Source: Clostridium kluyveri
GTDB taxonomy: Bacteria > Bacillota > Clostridia > Clostridiales > Clostridiaceae
Assembly (NCBI RefSeq): GCF_001902295.1
Contig: NZ_CP018335.1
Location: forward strand, 3,100,001-3,164,000
DNA length: 64,000 nt
Direction: 5' to 3'
Shown here one piece after another: positions 17,378 through 24,914 of this stretch (its first letter is position 1; each line of letters starts with the position of its first letter). The translations under genes and the position numbers were made by a program. A model generated the notes under the pieces. It was not told where the DNA came from. It did not search any database and saw nothing but the letters and a program-made list of their open reading frames with translations.

Positions 17378-17802
17378 TGCGACACCTCCTGTAATTCTGC
17401 CGTGAAATATCTTATTTTCTTTCTCATTTTTCCTGCCTGTTCTATTTCTTCAGACATTCCTGCAGATACTTCACTTCCGAACACCCATAATTCATCACAT
17501 TTACCGAGAAACACCTTATTCATAAACATAGCAAGTCCACGCTCATGCCCCTCTGAAATATACTGAGGCAACAACAGATGTGGTGCAAATGGTATGTTTT
17601 TCTTTGCCACAGCAAATCTTGAGTACATTCTTGCATTTGCTGTATTTTTTTCGATATTCCCGGAATAAGGACTGCAAATATACACCATAGGGCGAAAAGC
17701 GGCAACCTTTCGTGCTGCTCGCTCTTCCTTTTCAATTTTCATTAATGCCTCATAAGTAACAGGGGCGTAATAACCCTCTGTATTGTATTTATTAATTGAC
17801 AT
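17374..17802 (-). CDS. DUF4406-like nucleoside deoxyribosyltransferase-fold protein
   Basis: The product is 142 residues starting MSINKYNTEGYY after AGGAGGATTAAACTT. PMVYICSPYSGNIEKNTANARMYSR is the phosphate-binding entry of the nucleoside 2-deoxyribosyltransferase/DUF4406 fold. FAPHLLLPQY and DELWVFGSEVSAGMSEEIEQA follow in the usual order, with the Glu in GMSEEIE as catalytic candidate. It may process nucleotides or NAD-like ligands; the substrate is unknown. It lies between primase and antirepressor. Confidence 0.75.
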   Translation of the reverse strand: MSINKYNTEGYYAPVTYEALMKIEKEERAARKVAAFRPMVYICSPYSGNIEKNTANARMYSRFAVAKKNIPFAPHLLLPQYISEGHERGLAMFMNKVFLGKCDELWVFGSEVSAGMSEEIEQAGKMRKKIRYFTAELQEVSQ

Positions 17803-17806
17803 AAGT

Positions 17807-18604
17807 TTAATCCTCCTGTTCCATCGTAGGCAAAATACCATCTGCCTTTAAAAGTCCATAGATGAACAAGCGTCCCTGTTGTGTCCAATAAGTATGAACC
17901 TTGGTATGCATTGTTCCGTCACTTCCGGGATAACTGTGGGTTTTGGTACTTGTGTAACCCACCTCTGCGTACTTCTGATACAAGAGCCATATTTTATTGC
18001 CCTGCTTGTACTGAATACCCTTATCGTGAAGATACTGATTCATTCTATTGGCACTCCAGCCGTAGTCTTTAGCAATCACGGAAATAGCAACAAGGTCTTT
18101 GCAGTTAAGTACTACATCGTAGTAACTGGCTTTCGGTTTCATCTCCACAATCTGCTGATTCTGAACAGCCACCGTAGCCATAAGTGCATTAGTCTTTTCA
18201 CGCTCTGCTTTCAGTTTTGTAAGTGCTGCAATCAACATATCTGGGTCATTAAGCAATTCATCTACTGCATAGATGCCATGCTTTCTAATAGCAGGAAGAA
18301 CCTCTGATGTAACCCAACGCTTAAATTTTTTAGCATTCTGTACCTTGCTTGAAAATACAAGACTGTAAAGACCACTTTCGTTGATAACTGTCAATCCTCG
18401 GTTTGGAATTTCAAAGGTCGTATTTTCCGACCTTTGGATTACCATCTTATCTTCAGCATCAACATGAGTAGCAAGTGCATCCTTTGTATTACTGTAACCA
18501 AGGCTTTCTGCTACATCTTTACCTACAAAATACGGCTCATCATTAATCACAAGTGTACGAATAGAGCCAAACTCCGCATTCTTAAAAATCTGTAATTCGC
18601 TCAT
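17807..18604 (-). CDS. Phage antirepressor (Bro-N plus KilA-C)
   Basis: The 265-residue protein has an N-terminal Bro-N domain (FGSIRTLVINDEPYFVGKDVAESLGY, NESGLYSLVFSSK, FKRWVTSEVLPAIRKHG) and a C-terminal KilA-C/ANT domain (ISVIAKDYGWSANRMNQYLHDKG, YTSTKTHSYPG, TYWTQQGRLFIYGLLK). Antirepressors block a phage repressor to favour lytic growth. The leader contains a 9-bp perfect hairpin (18636-18666) that may regulate it. Confidence 0.95.
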   Translation of the reverse strand: MSELQIFKNAEFGSIRTLVINDEPYFVGKDVAESLGYSNTKDALATHVDAEDKMVIQRSENTTFEIPNRGLTVINESGLYSLVFSSKVQNAKKFKRWVTSEVLPAIRKHGIYAVDELLNDPDMLIAALTKLKAEREKTNALMATVAVQNQQIVEMKPKASYYDVVLNCKDLVAISVIAKDYGWSANRMNQYLHDKGIQYKQGNKIWLLYQKYAEVGYTSTKTHSYPGSDGTMHTKVHTYWTQQGRLFIYGLLKADGILPTMEQED

Positions 18605-18635
18605 AAGAATTACCTCCTAAAATTTAATTGAGGTC

Positions 18636-18666
18636 GACCCTCACCTAATAGCCTTGAGTGAGGGTC
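18636..18666 (-). promoter_or_regulatory. Hairpin in the antirepressor leader
   Basis: GACCCTCAC (18636-18644) and GTGAGGGTC (18658-18666) pair perfectly around a 13-base loop, between the sigma-like gene and the antirepressor ribosome site. No T-run follows, so control of translation or of mRNA stability is more likely than termination. Confidence 0.5.
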
Positions 18667-18679
18667 AGATTGGACACTT

Positions 18680-19165
18680 TTATAAAATTTCTTGATATTT
18701 TTTCTTGGCTCTCTGCAAACGCTTGTACACCATATCTCTTTTTTCACCTATTTCTGCTGCATATTCTTCCGGGGTCTTTTCCTCTAAACAAACAGCAATG
18801 ATGACTTCAGCGTATTCCGATTTCAATACCTCACGGAGTTTTTGGCACAAATCCTCATATTCATATTGGCGATTTAATTTTTCTTCCTGCGAATTATCTG
18901 CTACTGTATCCATTCCATCACTGTCATCAGCATCTTCATCATCTTTTCTGAACTGCTTTTTCAGGTTCCCTCGATGGCGGTCGAACTTATGCCAGTTATT
19001 GTATTCCGGTTTATTGAATTGCTCCTCAAAAGTATCTTGAATAAGAGTTTCCTTTTCTTCCTGAGTTAGGTCTTCGCTACCTTCAAGTGACAAGCTGACC
19101 CACATCTCTTCACTGTTAACCTCCACTATTTCGTACTTTTGTTCATAACGAATCTTTAATTTCAT
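18680..19165 (-). CDS. Sigma-70 region-4-like regulator
   Basis: The 161-residue protein has an N-terminal strand pair, a helical charged middle (NNWHKFDRHRGNLKKQFRK, then a long acidic linker DDEDADDSDG) and a C-terminal helix-turn-helix like sigma region 4 (SEYAEVIIAVCLEEKTPEEYAAEIGEKRDMVYKRLQRAKKKYQ). It heads the replication operon and could redirect RNA polymerase or act as an activator. The candidate structured RNA and its T-run end about 80 bases upstream. Confidence 0.75.
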   Translation of the reverse strand: MKLKIRYEQKYEIVEVNSEEMWVSLSLEGSEDLTQEEKETLIQDTFEEQFNKPEYNNWHKFDRHRGNLKKQFRKDDEDADDSDGMDTVADNSQEEKLNRQYEYEDLCQKLREVLKSEYAEVIIAVCLEEKTPEEYAAEIGEKRDMVYKRLQRAKKKYQEIL

Positions 19166-19243
19166 TCTCTTGTCCTTTCTGCCTGTTTCTTACAGAAGGG
19201 CAAGGAATACAACTATACGTTGGTGCTTTAGAAGTACTGACTC

Positions 19244-19391
19244 AAAAAAAGCCTGATTAGACCATAAGAAATAAAGGGTACCTCTATCGCACCTTTCACA
19301 GCTTTCGCTGCGAAGGTTCCGATATTTGTATCCCAATGCCCTATAGCTAATCAGGCCTTGTGATATTGATTTTAATTGAACAGTTTTTTCT
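19244..19391 (-). ncRNA. Candidate structured RNA of unknown class
   Basis: On the minus strand a 10 to 13-bp outer stem (complement of 19347-19356 with 19251-19260) closes about 86 bases and is followed directly by seven Ts. Inside, nested stems pair complement 19328-19334 with 19276-19281, 19320-19324 with 19285-19289, and 19307-19316 with 19292-19302, capped by a GAAA tetraloop. A TATAAT box (19397-19402) precedes it by some 40 bases, and a small 5' hairpin follows the expected start. It may be a free RNA or the leader of the sigma-like gene. I cannot assign it to a known family. Confidence 0.55.
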
Positions 19392-19396
19392 GCTCG

Positions 19397-19447
19397 ATTA
19401 TAAGTATAGCGATGAGCAAGCTATTTTTCTCGGACATGCTATGTCCG
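19397..19447 (-). promoter_or_regulatory. Promoter and palindromic operator for the RNA
   Basis: TATAAT (complement of 19397-19402) has only a weak -35. The palindrome CGGACAT-GCT-ATGTCCG at 19431-19447 has perfect 7-bp arms and lies about 30 bases upstream of the -10. The same motif recurs at 21381-21399. Confidence 0.55.
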
Positions 19448-19465
19448 TCAGCTGTACTTCACCCA

Positions 19466-19515
19466 AACAAAAAGAGCCATGAAAACAAGCTTACTTTACT
19501 TGTCTTCATGGCTCT
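19466..19515 (-). terminator. Terminator after the 598-residue protein gene
   Basis: A 17-bp stem with one mismatch (19473-19489 with 19499-19515) carries AGAGCCATGAA. On the minus strand it is followed by TTTTTG. It ends the transcript of the gene stopping at 19557 and insulates the RNA promoter. Confidence 0.85.
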
Positions 19516-19556
19516 CATTGTACCTTTTATAAAATTTTGTAACGGGAGTAATTCCC

Positions 19557-21353
19557 CTAAAAAAACATCGGATAGTTATTATTAGCAAATTTTTCTAAGC
19601 CGAGATTTCTCATTCTATCGATATCCTCATCTGGACATACTTCTACAAACTGTTGATATTCAAACTGATTATTGTATCTGTTAACTGTAAATGTCAAAAG
19701 AAAATCTCTATAATCCGTTTTACTAGTACATACCTCAAAATCACATCTCATACCTCTTGAAATGACTGTGCTATCTTCTTGGTAGAATTCATTAATCTGT
19801 TTTGCTAAATCTGCTACCACTAAATCCTCGATATTATATTTGTCCACGGTAAATTCTCTAAACATATCATAAACATTTACCGCCTCTGGCCACATAATAA
19901 ATCTGACTCTTCTTGCATTTCCCTTTAGCTGACTATAGATTTTATCAGCAAACCTATTCCCTATGAACCTTGCAAGGTCGCGGCTTACAACAGAGCGAGC
20001 AACGAAATGATAGAGTACATCATTCGAAAATTCTAAATCTTCCAAGTTTTGATAGGAATAAACGAACTGCTTAATTTTATAAATTGTATTCTCTACTTGA
20101 CGCTTTTTCTTGATTAAATCATATGCTCCAAAATTTACCGCTACTCTGTTTTCTATCTTTTTCTTCCAAGCTTGCACTGCAACAGCCTCAGCCTCTTTAG
20201 GCTTTGTAACTGCTACTGAGAGTGACCGATTTGGATTATTGTAGCCATAATAATCATTACGGAATCCTTCTTTATTCTTCTTCACAGAAACCATCTCTTG
20301 TATGATTACTGCAAGAGTATCTAATGCAACTCCATTTGAAACATCAATATCTTCGTTTTTTGCAATCCACCACTCAAGAACTGTTCTAAAATGCTTAAAT
20401 GCAAATTTATAATTCTTCAAGTCAGAATCTTCAATCAGTTGACCATATGAAATAAAATAAAGAACTATATCAGCATCCGAATCTTCAATTTCCCCATCAA
20501 GACGTTTTTGAATTATGGGAAATAACTCCCACTTTACTTCACAGCCCTCCCATTTTCTAAAATTCTTTATATATTCATCCTCAGGAGGTTCTTCAATACA
20601 AATACGATAGTTGATGTTCAATCTGTCTGCCTCATTACACATCAGTTTATGACAAACAAGAATATTATAGAATGTATTCATAACCCCTTCCTTATTAGAT
20701 ATGGATGAAGGATAGGTTGTTGACAATCTCCCGAGTACATTCTCATTCAAGAAACGATCAATTCTCTCTAATTCTCGGATTGCATTTTCTGGCTCATCTA
20801 AGGCTCTATCGGAAATAACATAATCAAATATCTTTCCTGTGATATATTCCCAATGCATATTTATTGCTTCTATTTTCTTATCTCGTACATCAGCATCAGT
20901 GATTTCACTCCGTACTTTATCAAACATCTCGCTAAAAATGCTACCATAAACACTCTTTTCAGAATAATCTGTCATAATATTTTCAAGCCTTGGTTTGGCA
21001 AGAATGTCAGTAATTTGTATTTTCAAATCCTTATTATCCAACGGTTTGTATTTTGGTTCTCCAGACTTTTCTATATAATATAAAAGTTTCAGTAGTTTTA
21101 GTTCATCAAACTTTTCGGCATTACTTTTTTCTGCTATAGCTTCAATGTCAAAATGCAAACAGCGTTTCAGTTTATCTATCAATCCAGACTCATCATCATT
21201 TTTGAACAGTTTCCACAATGTTTCTGGGTTTCTCCATTTATTCTCATCATTCGGATATTTATCTTCATATTCATTTACCAATTCTTTACACAGTTCTATA
21301 AAGGTCAGCTGGCATAACCTACTTTGCTTTTTTCCAATATCATATTTCCCCAA
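19557..21353 (-). CDS. Unknown 598-residue protein
   Basis: The product starts at a TTG after GGGGGGAG. It is soluble, rich in Lys, Glu, Asp and Tyr, mostly alpha-helical by composition, with no signal peptide, membrane segment or recognisable catalytic motif. A few aromatic-rich helices (YFISYGQLIEDSDLKNYKF, FRTVLEWWIAKNEDIDVSN) stand out. It is downstream of the ImmA/IrrE-like gene, with a 73-base gap holding the palindrome 21381-21399, so the two probably form one unit. It lies in a region otherwise made of defence genes, which suggests a conflict-related role without proving it. Confidence 0.75.
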   Translation of the reverse strand: MGKYDIGKKQSRLCQLTFIELCKELVNEYEDKYPNDENKWRNPETLWKLFKNDDESGLIDKLKRCLHFDIEAIAEKSNAEKFDELKLLKLLYYIEKSGEPKYKPLDNKDLKIQITDILAKPRLENIMTDYSEKSVYGSIFSEMFDKVRSEITDADVRDKKIEAINMHWEYITGKIFDYVISDRALDEPENAIRELERIDRFLNENVLGRLSTTYPSSISNKEGVMNTFYNILVCHKLMCNEADRLNINYRICIEEPPEDEYIKNFRKWEGCEVKWELFPIIQKRLDGEIEDSDADIVLYFISYGQLIEDSDLKNYKFAFKHFRTVLEWWIAKNEDIDVSNGVALDTLAVIIQEMVSVKKNKEGFRNDYYGYNNPNRSLSVAVTKPKEAEAVAVQAWKKKIENRVAVNFGAYDLIKKKRQVENTIYKIKQFVYSYQNLEDLEFSNDVLYHFVARSVVSRDLARFIGNRFADKIYSQLKGNARRVRFIMWPEAVNVYDMFREFTVDKYNIEDLVVADLAKQINEFYQEDSTVISRGMRCDFEVCTSKTDYRDFLLTFTVNRYNNQFEYQQFVEVCPDEDIDRMRNLGLEKFANNNYPMFF

Positions 21354-21380
21354 AATTACTCCCCCCTATGGAAAATGCAA

Positions 21381-21399
21381 CCAGACATCCTATGTCCGG
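21381..21399. promoter_or_regulatory. Palindromic operator, second copy
   Basis: CCAGACAT-CCT-ATGTCCGG has 8-bp arms with one mismatch and shares GACAT-NCT-ATGTCCG with the site at 19431-19447. It lies between the ImmA/IrrE-like gene and the 598-residue protein gene, about 30 bases before the latter's start. Confidence 0.6.
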
Positions 21400-21426
21400 C
21401 TACAATGAAAATTATTATGAAATTTT

Positions 21427-23310
21427 CTAAGCAACTCTATTTTGCTTGCCAAGTGGTTTCAAATCCTGTGATACCAACATATCATTGCACTCATATATGG
21501 TCTTCGTATAACAGGAATTCAACAGAAACTGATACATCAGGTGCTGTTCTGTCATCATAAAGGATTTCCCAGAAACTCTCAATAGACAATTACTTAACAT
21601 TGGTGGCAATTTCATCCCAATACAAAGCTGTACTACTGTTTCAATGGTTACATTATCTGGTTCATTATTTCTAAGTCGCTGTATTGTCTTTTCACTCATT
21701 TCAGCAGCTTCAGCAAGTTCCTCTTCCGTCATCTCAGACCATTCGATAAGAGCATCCAACGCTCCTGAAAAATTCATTGGTAGCTTACGAGCCACTGACA
21801 ACAAATCAGCATTGTATTGCTTAATCATTTCTGTGTGGTTTAAATTATCCTCATTTTCAGAAGAGAAATGTGCCTCAAAAACAATACTTGATGCGGCATC
21901 TCTATTAAGATAACATTCACTATGGTATTTTTCTCTATAACCAGCCTTTACTGATAAATCAAAAATCAAGCAGCACTCGTCCATATGATTTAGTACATAA
22001 TTAGTTAATACTATAAGCCCATTAGCATCTTGTGTTAAGTATTTTTGATTATTTAAAACAAAATGTGAATCTACATATTGATAAATACCATCTGCTCCAA
22101 TAGAACTCAGTTGAGGATTAATCATACTTTCAATCGCAGCATCTATTACACCAATTGAAAAAGTTTGATTTCTTTGCAATGTGCCTTTCTTGAATCTGTG
22201 TGGCTTGACATAATGACCATCAATGTAAGTAAAAGTACCTATAGCCTCTTCATATCCAGCATCAATCATGCGAATTTTAGCTGCTAACCTTGATACACAG
22301 AAGAATGTTGCTAATGCATCAATAACTGGTTCCATTACATCTATAAGTTCAGATGTTCCAAGTTCAGCTCGGAACTGCTTGATAAATTCAAAAGCCTTTG
22401 TTTTAAACATAACTAATGGCATTTGAATCCTCGGCGCAAGTGCATTTGCCTGCCACTCCATCCAGTCAGTTGCATCTCTAATGTTATCTTTTATACCACC
22501 TACTACTTGACACTTAATTTTACTAGCACTGCTGTTATATAATCGCTCCAATTCAAATGCTTTCCTATGTTTGTCCCAATGAACGCACTCGTGCACAATG
22601 GTGTTATTGACTGATCCAAGATTACGAAGAAAGTACGCTTTTGGATCCACAAATATAGTACTGGCATCCACATGGGTCTGCAGCATTTCATCGCTGTTTT
22701 TATTATAAAATTCTGCATCACAGTCATGAAAGTATATCTGTCCAAAAGTAGAGAAATCTTTTGTAATCTCTCTCATTTCTACTGTAAGGCCCATTTTTTC
22801 TGTCAACACTTGTGGTTCAACTGCCATTGGGGTTTTTAATGCTTCTGGGTAATTTCTACGAAGGAAGTCTGTAGCAACAGACTCTAGTTGTTCTTTATTA
22901 ATAATAGGGACAAGAGAGTCCGACATAGGTTTTGACTGTTTATTTTTGCTGGTATACTCTGTTACACTGGAGATTGTAAAATCATCCAAATTGCAATCCA
23001 GATCTCCAGAACACTTCAGCATAAACCACTGCCTACAATTTTCGGATTCATCATAGTGATAATCTGACTCCCGGACCTCTAGTTCAGCTTCAACAGCAAC
23101 ATCAAAGTCTATTTTCATATCCGGCAAATCATTAACAGATACAAACTTTACCTCTATATCTGACATTTCTATGCCACCGATGTTTCGAACTCTATATAAC
23201 CTTAAGTCTAAGTCATCGTAGTTATCTGCAGTGTAACTTTGTATGGCAGTAAATAATTCATTATAGAATCTATCAGTCACATAATCTTTAAAAGAACGAT
23301 TACCTGCCAA
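21427..23310 (-). CDS. ImmA/IrrE-like metallopeptidase with helix-turn-helix
   Basis: The 627-residue protein starts at a TTG after GAGGAGGGAATG. Residues 1-130 are an acidic strand-rich domain I do not recognise. Residues 135-330 look like an ImmA/IrrE peptidase, with VHECVHWDKHRKAFELE giving the HExxH site (H240, E241, H244) and FECERLY-like Glu following. Near 530-590 there is an XRE-like helix-turn-helix (LAEAAEMSEKTIQRLRNNEPDNVT). ImmA-type peptidases cut cognate repressors. This one is much longer than usual and fused to its own DNA-binding part. It has a strong promoter (23395-23422). Confidence 0.82.
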   Translation of the reverse strand: MAGNRSFKDYVTDRFYNELFTAIQSYTADNYDDLDLRLYRVRNIGGIEMSDIEVKFVSVNDLPDMKIDFDVAVEAELEVRESDYHYDESENCRQWFMLKCSGDLDCNLDDFTISSVTEYTSKNKQSKPMSDSLVPIINKEQLESVATDFLRRNYPEALKTPMAVEPQVLTEKMGLTVEMREITKDFSTFGQIYFHDCDAEFYNKNSDEMLQTHVDASTIFVDPKAYFLRNLGSVNNTIVHECVHWDKHRKAFELERLYNSSASKIKCQVVGGIKDNIRDATDWMEWQANALAPRIQMPLVMFKTKAFEFIKQFRAELGTSELIDVMEPVIDALATFFCVSRLAAKIRMIDAGYEEAIGTFTYIDGHYVKPHRFKKGTLQRNQTFSIGVIDAAIESMINPQLSSIGADGIYQYVDSHFVLNNQKYLTQDANGLIVLTNYVLNHMDECCLIFDLSVKAGYREKYHSECYLNRDAASSIVFEAHFSSENEDNLNHTEMIKQYNADLLSVARKLPMNFSGALDALIEWSEMTEEELAEAAEMSEKTIQRLRNNEPDNVTIETVVQLCIGMKLPPMLSNCLLRVSGKSFMMTEQHLMYQFLLNSCYTKTIYECNDMLVSQDLKPLGKQNRVA

Positions 23311-23394
23311 GACATTCCCTCCTCACTCCATATGAAATTAATATCTTTAATAATTTTCATTGTTTCAAACATTCAAACATTAGTTTATAGGTAA

Positions 23395-23422
23395 ATTATA
23401 GCATATGTTACACCTATCTCAA
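23395..23422 (-). promoter_or_regulatory. Promoter of the ImmA/IrrE-like gene
   Basis: The minus strand reads TTGAGA (complement of 23417-23422), a 16-base spacer ending TGC, and a perfect TATAAT (complement of 23395-23400), an extended -10 promoter. The leader holds a direct repeat TGTTTGAATGTTTGAA that could bind a regulator. Confidence 0.75.
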
Positions 23423-23449
23423 TGTTTATTTTGCATTCATGAATTTTAA

Positions 23450-23504
23450 TTGTTACATCGCTAATTTTGTGATAAACTTTATTTTGTAACTAAAATGAGT
23501 AACT
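23450..23504 (+). promoter_or_regulatory. Promoter and direct-repeat operator of the restriction operon
   Basis: TTGTTA (23450-23455), a 17-base spacer and TAAACT (23473-23478) make a plausible promoter. GTAACT occurs at 23486-23491 and again at 23499-23504, just after the expected start site, suiting repression by the controller protein encoded next. Confidence 0.5.
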
Positions 23505-23520
23505 AAGGTGAGGTGGCATT

Positions 23521-23736
23521 ATGTCCATAAGTTATAAAAAGCTTTGGAAACTTCTAATTGATAAAGACATGAAAAAAAAGGACTTAAGAGAAGCCTCTGG
23601 TATTAGTACTGCTTCAATGGCTAAACTCGGAAAAAACGAGAATGTTAATACTGACATTTTAATAAAAGTATGTAAGGCTCTTAACTGTGATATTTCAGAC
23701 ATTATGGAAATTGAAAAAACTGAGGAAACCCATTAA
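23521..23736 (+). CDS. XRE-family controller protein
   Basis: The 71-residue protein is a single helix-turn-helix of the Cro/C1 type: WKLLIDKDMKKKDLREASGISTASMAKLGKNENVNTDILIKVCKALNCDISDIME is laid out as five helices (quoted only to residue order; key positions K18-K20, S28-A31, L38-N41). It is the size of restriction controllers. It lies 18 bases before the PLD nuclease gene and starts after AAGGTGAGG, so it probably delays or limits expression of the operon. Confidence 0.88.
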   Translation: MSISYKKLWKLLIDKDMKKKDLREASGISTASMAKLGKNENVNTDILIKVCKALNCDISDIMEIEKTEETH

Positions 23737-23754
23737 ACACAAAGGAGTGAGCTA

Positions 23755-24903
23755 ATGAAACTGTTGTATTCAAATATCCTGCCGCTTGCTACATTACAGG
23801 GTCAAGAAACAATTATTGACTGCTTTAACCAACAAATTGCAAAGTCAGACCGAGTTGAAATTGCGGTTGGATACATCTCCCGTGTAGCCTTGGAAGAACT
23901 AGGCCGCCTGGTCGAAGAACTCAATATATCCAGTATATGCCTTACTATTGGTATGTACTTCATCGAAGGAATGCCGGAAGGATCATACAATGCTGTGCTT
24001 GAACTGAATAAAAAATGGAGAGAGGCGGGCATTGGCGAAATTAAGATTGTAAAGGCATTTAAGTACCACGGTAAATTATACTGTTTCTATAAGGATGGAC
24101 AACCTTTTTCAGCTATCATTGGTTCTGCAAACTTAGGTGTAATCAAATTAGATGCAAATAACCGCCGACAGTATGAAATCTCATCAATTACTGATGATGC
24201 TAATGAATGCAGAGAAATTGCAGATTTTATAGAGAGGCTAAAAATGCAGAATTGCTCAGATAATATTGCCAGCATAACGAGAATGCCAATAATCAGGGAA
24301 ATTAACACATCACTTAGCGGTATTGATATGGTAACACAAATTCCCCAAACTGGTGTACAGCTTTATGCACAGCATAAAACAGGTGTTTCTTTTGTGTTGC
24401 CGTTAAAAGTTCCTGCTTACAAAGAGCGACACATGGACGATGGCAAGCATTTTACAAAATCAAATATTAACGTTAGCTATGCCGCACCGAGAAGCAGGAG
24501 AAAATCCCGTGATTGGTATGAGACCCAGTTGACCGTGAGCAAAGAGATAACTCGCTCCGAGGGATACCCTGAAAAGAACAAAACTTTCTTTGTTGTTACC
24601 GATGACGGCTATTGGTTTAAAGCTCATACTACAAGTGATGGCAATAAACAGTTCAGTGCTGTTGGAGATGAACTTATTCTTGGCCGTTGGATTAAGGGCA
24701 GACTTGCGGCTGCAGGACTTGTAAAACCTGTGAATGATACTCAAGCTGATACAGACCGTAAGGGCATGATTACGAAAGAAATGCTGCAGGCATATGGCTG
24801 CGATAGCCTTGTGCTTTCTAAAACTGACCAGAAAGCATTGGACGAAGACGGCTCTGAACTTGATGTATGGGTTTTATCATTTGAAACAACTACTAACGAA
24901 TGA
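23755..24903 (+). CDS. NgoFVII/BfiI-like PLD restriction endonuclease
   Basis: The 382-residue protein has an N-terminal phospholipase D-type nuclease. YHGKLYCF supplies His105 and Lys107, GSAN supplies Asn126 and QYEISS supplies Glu141, the same set and spacing used by BfiI-type enzymes that cut DNA without metal. The C-terminal 170 residues (PRSRRKSRDWYETQL, FFVVTDDGYWF, ILGRWIKGRL, ITKEMLQAYG) are the DNA-recognition half of the NgoFVII family. It is co-transcribed with the controller and the Z1 gene. Its paralogue lies two genes downstream. Confidence 0.88.
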   Translation: MKLLYSNILPLATLQGQETIIDCFNQQIAKSDRVEIAVGYISRVALEELGRLVEELNISSICLTIGMYFIEGMPEGSYNAVLELNKKWREAGIGEIKIVKAFKYHGKLYCFYKDGQPFSAIIGSANLGVIKLDANNRRQYEISSITDDANECREIADFIERLKMQNCSDNIASITRMPIIREINTSLSGIDMVTQIPQTGVQLYAQHKTGVSFVLPLKVPAYKERHMDDGKHFTKSNINVSYAAPRSRRKSRDWYETQLTVSKEITRSEGYPEKNKTFFVVTDDGYWFKAHTTSDGNKQFSAVGDELILGRWIKGRLAAAGLVKPVNDTQADTDRKGMITKEMLQAYGCDSLVLSKTDQKALDEDGSELDVWVLSFETTTNE

Positions 24904-24914
24904 GAGGTTAAACT

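Noticed and set aside
17879..18307. Plus-strand open frame opposite the antirepressor
   Set aside because: It is antisense to a well-recognised gene and its translation resembles no protein family.
19376..19585. Plus-strand 69-codon frame between the RNA and the 598-residue protein gene
   Set aside because: It runs through a promoter, a palindrome and a strong terminator stem and has no ribosome site.
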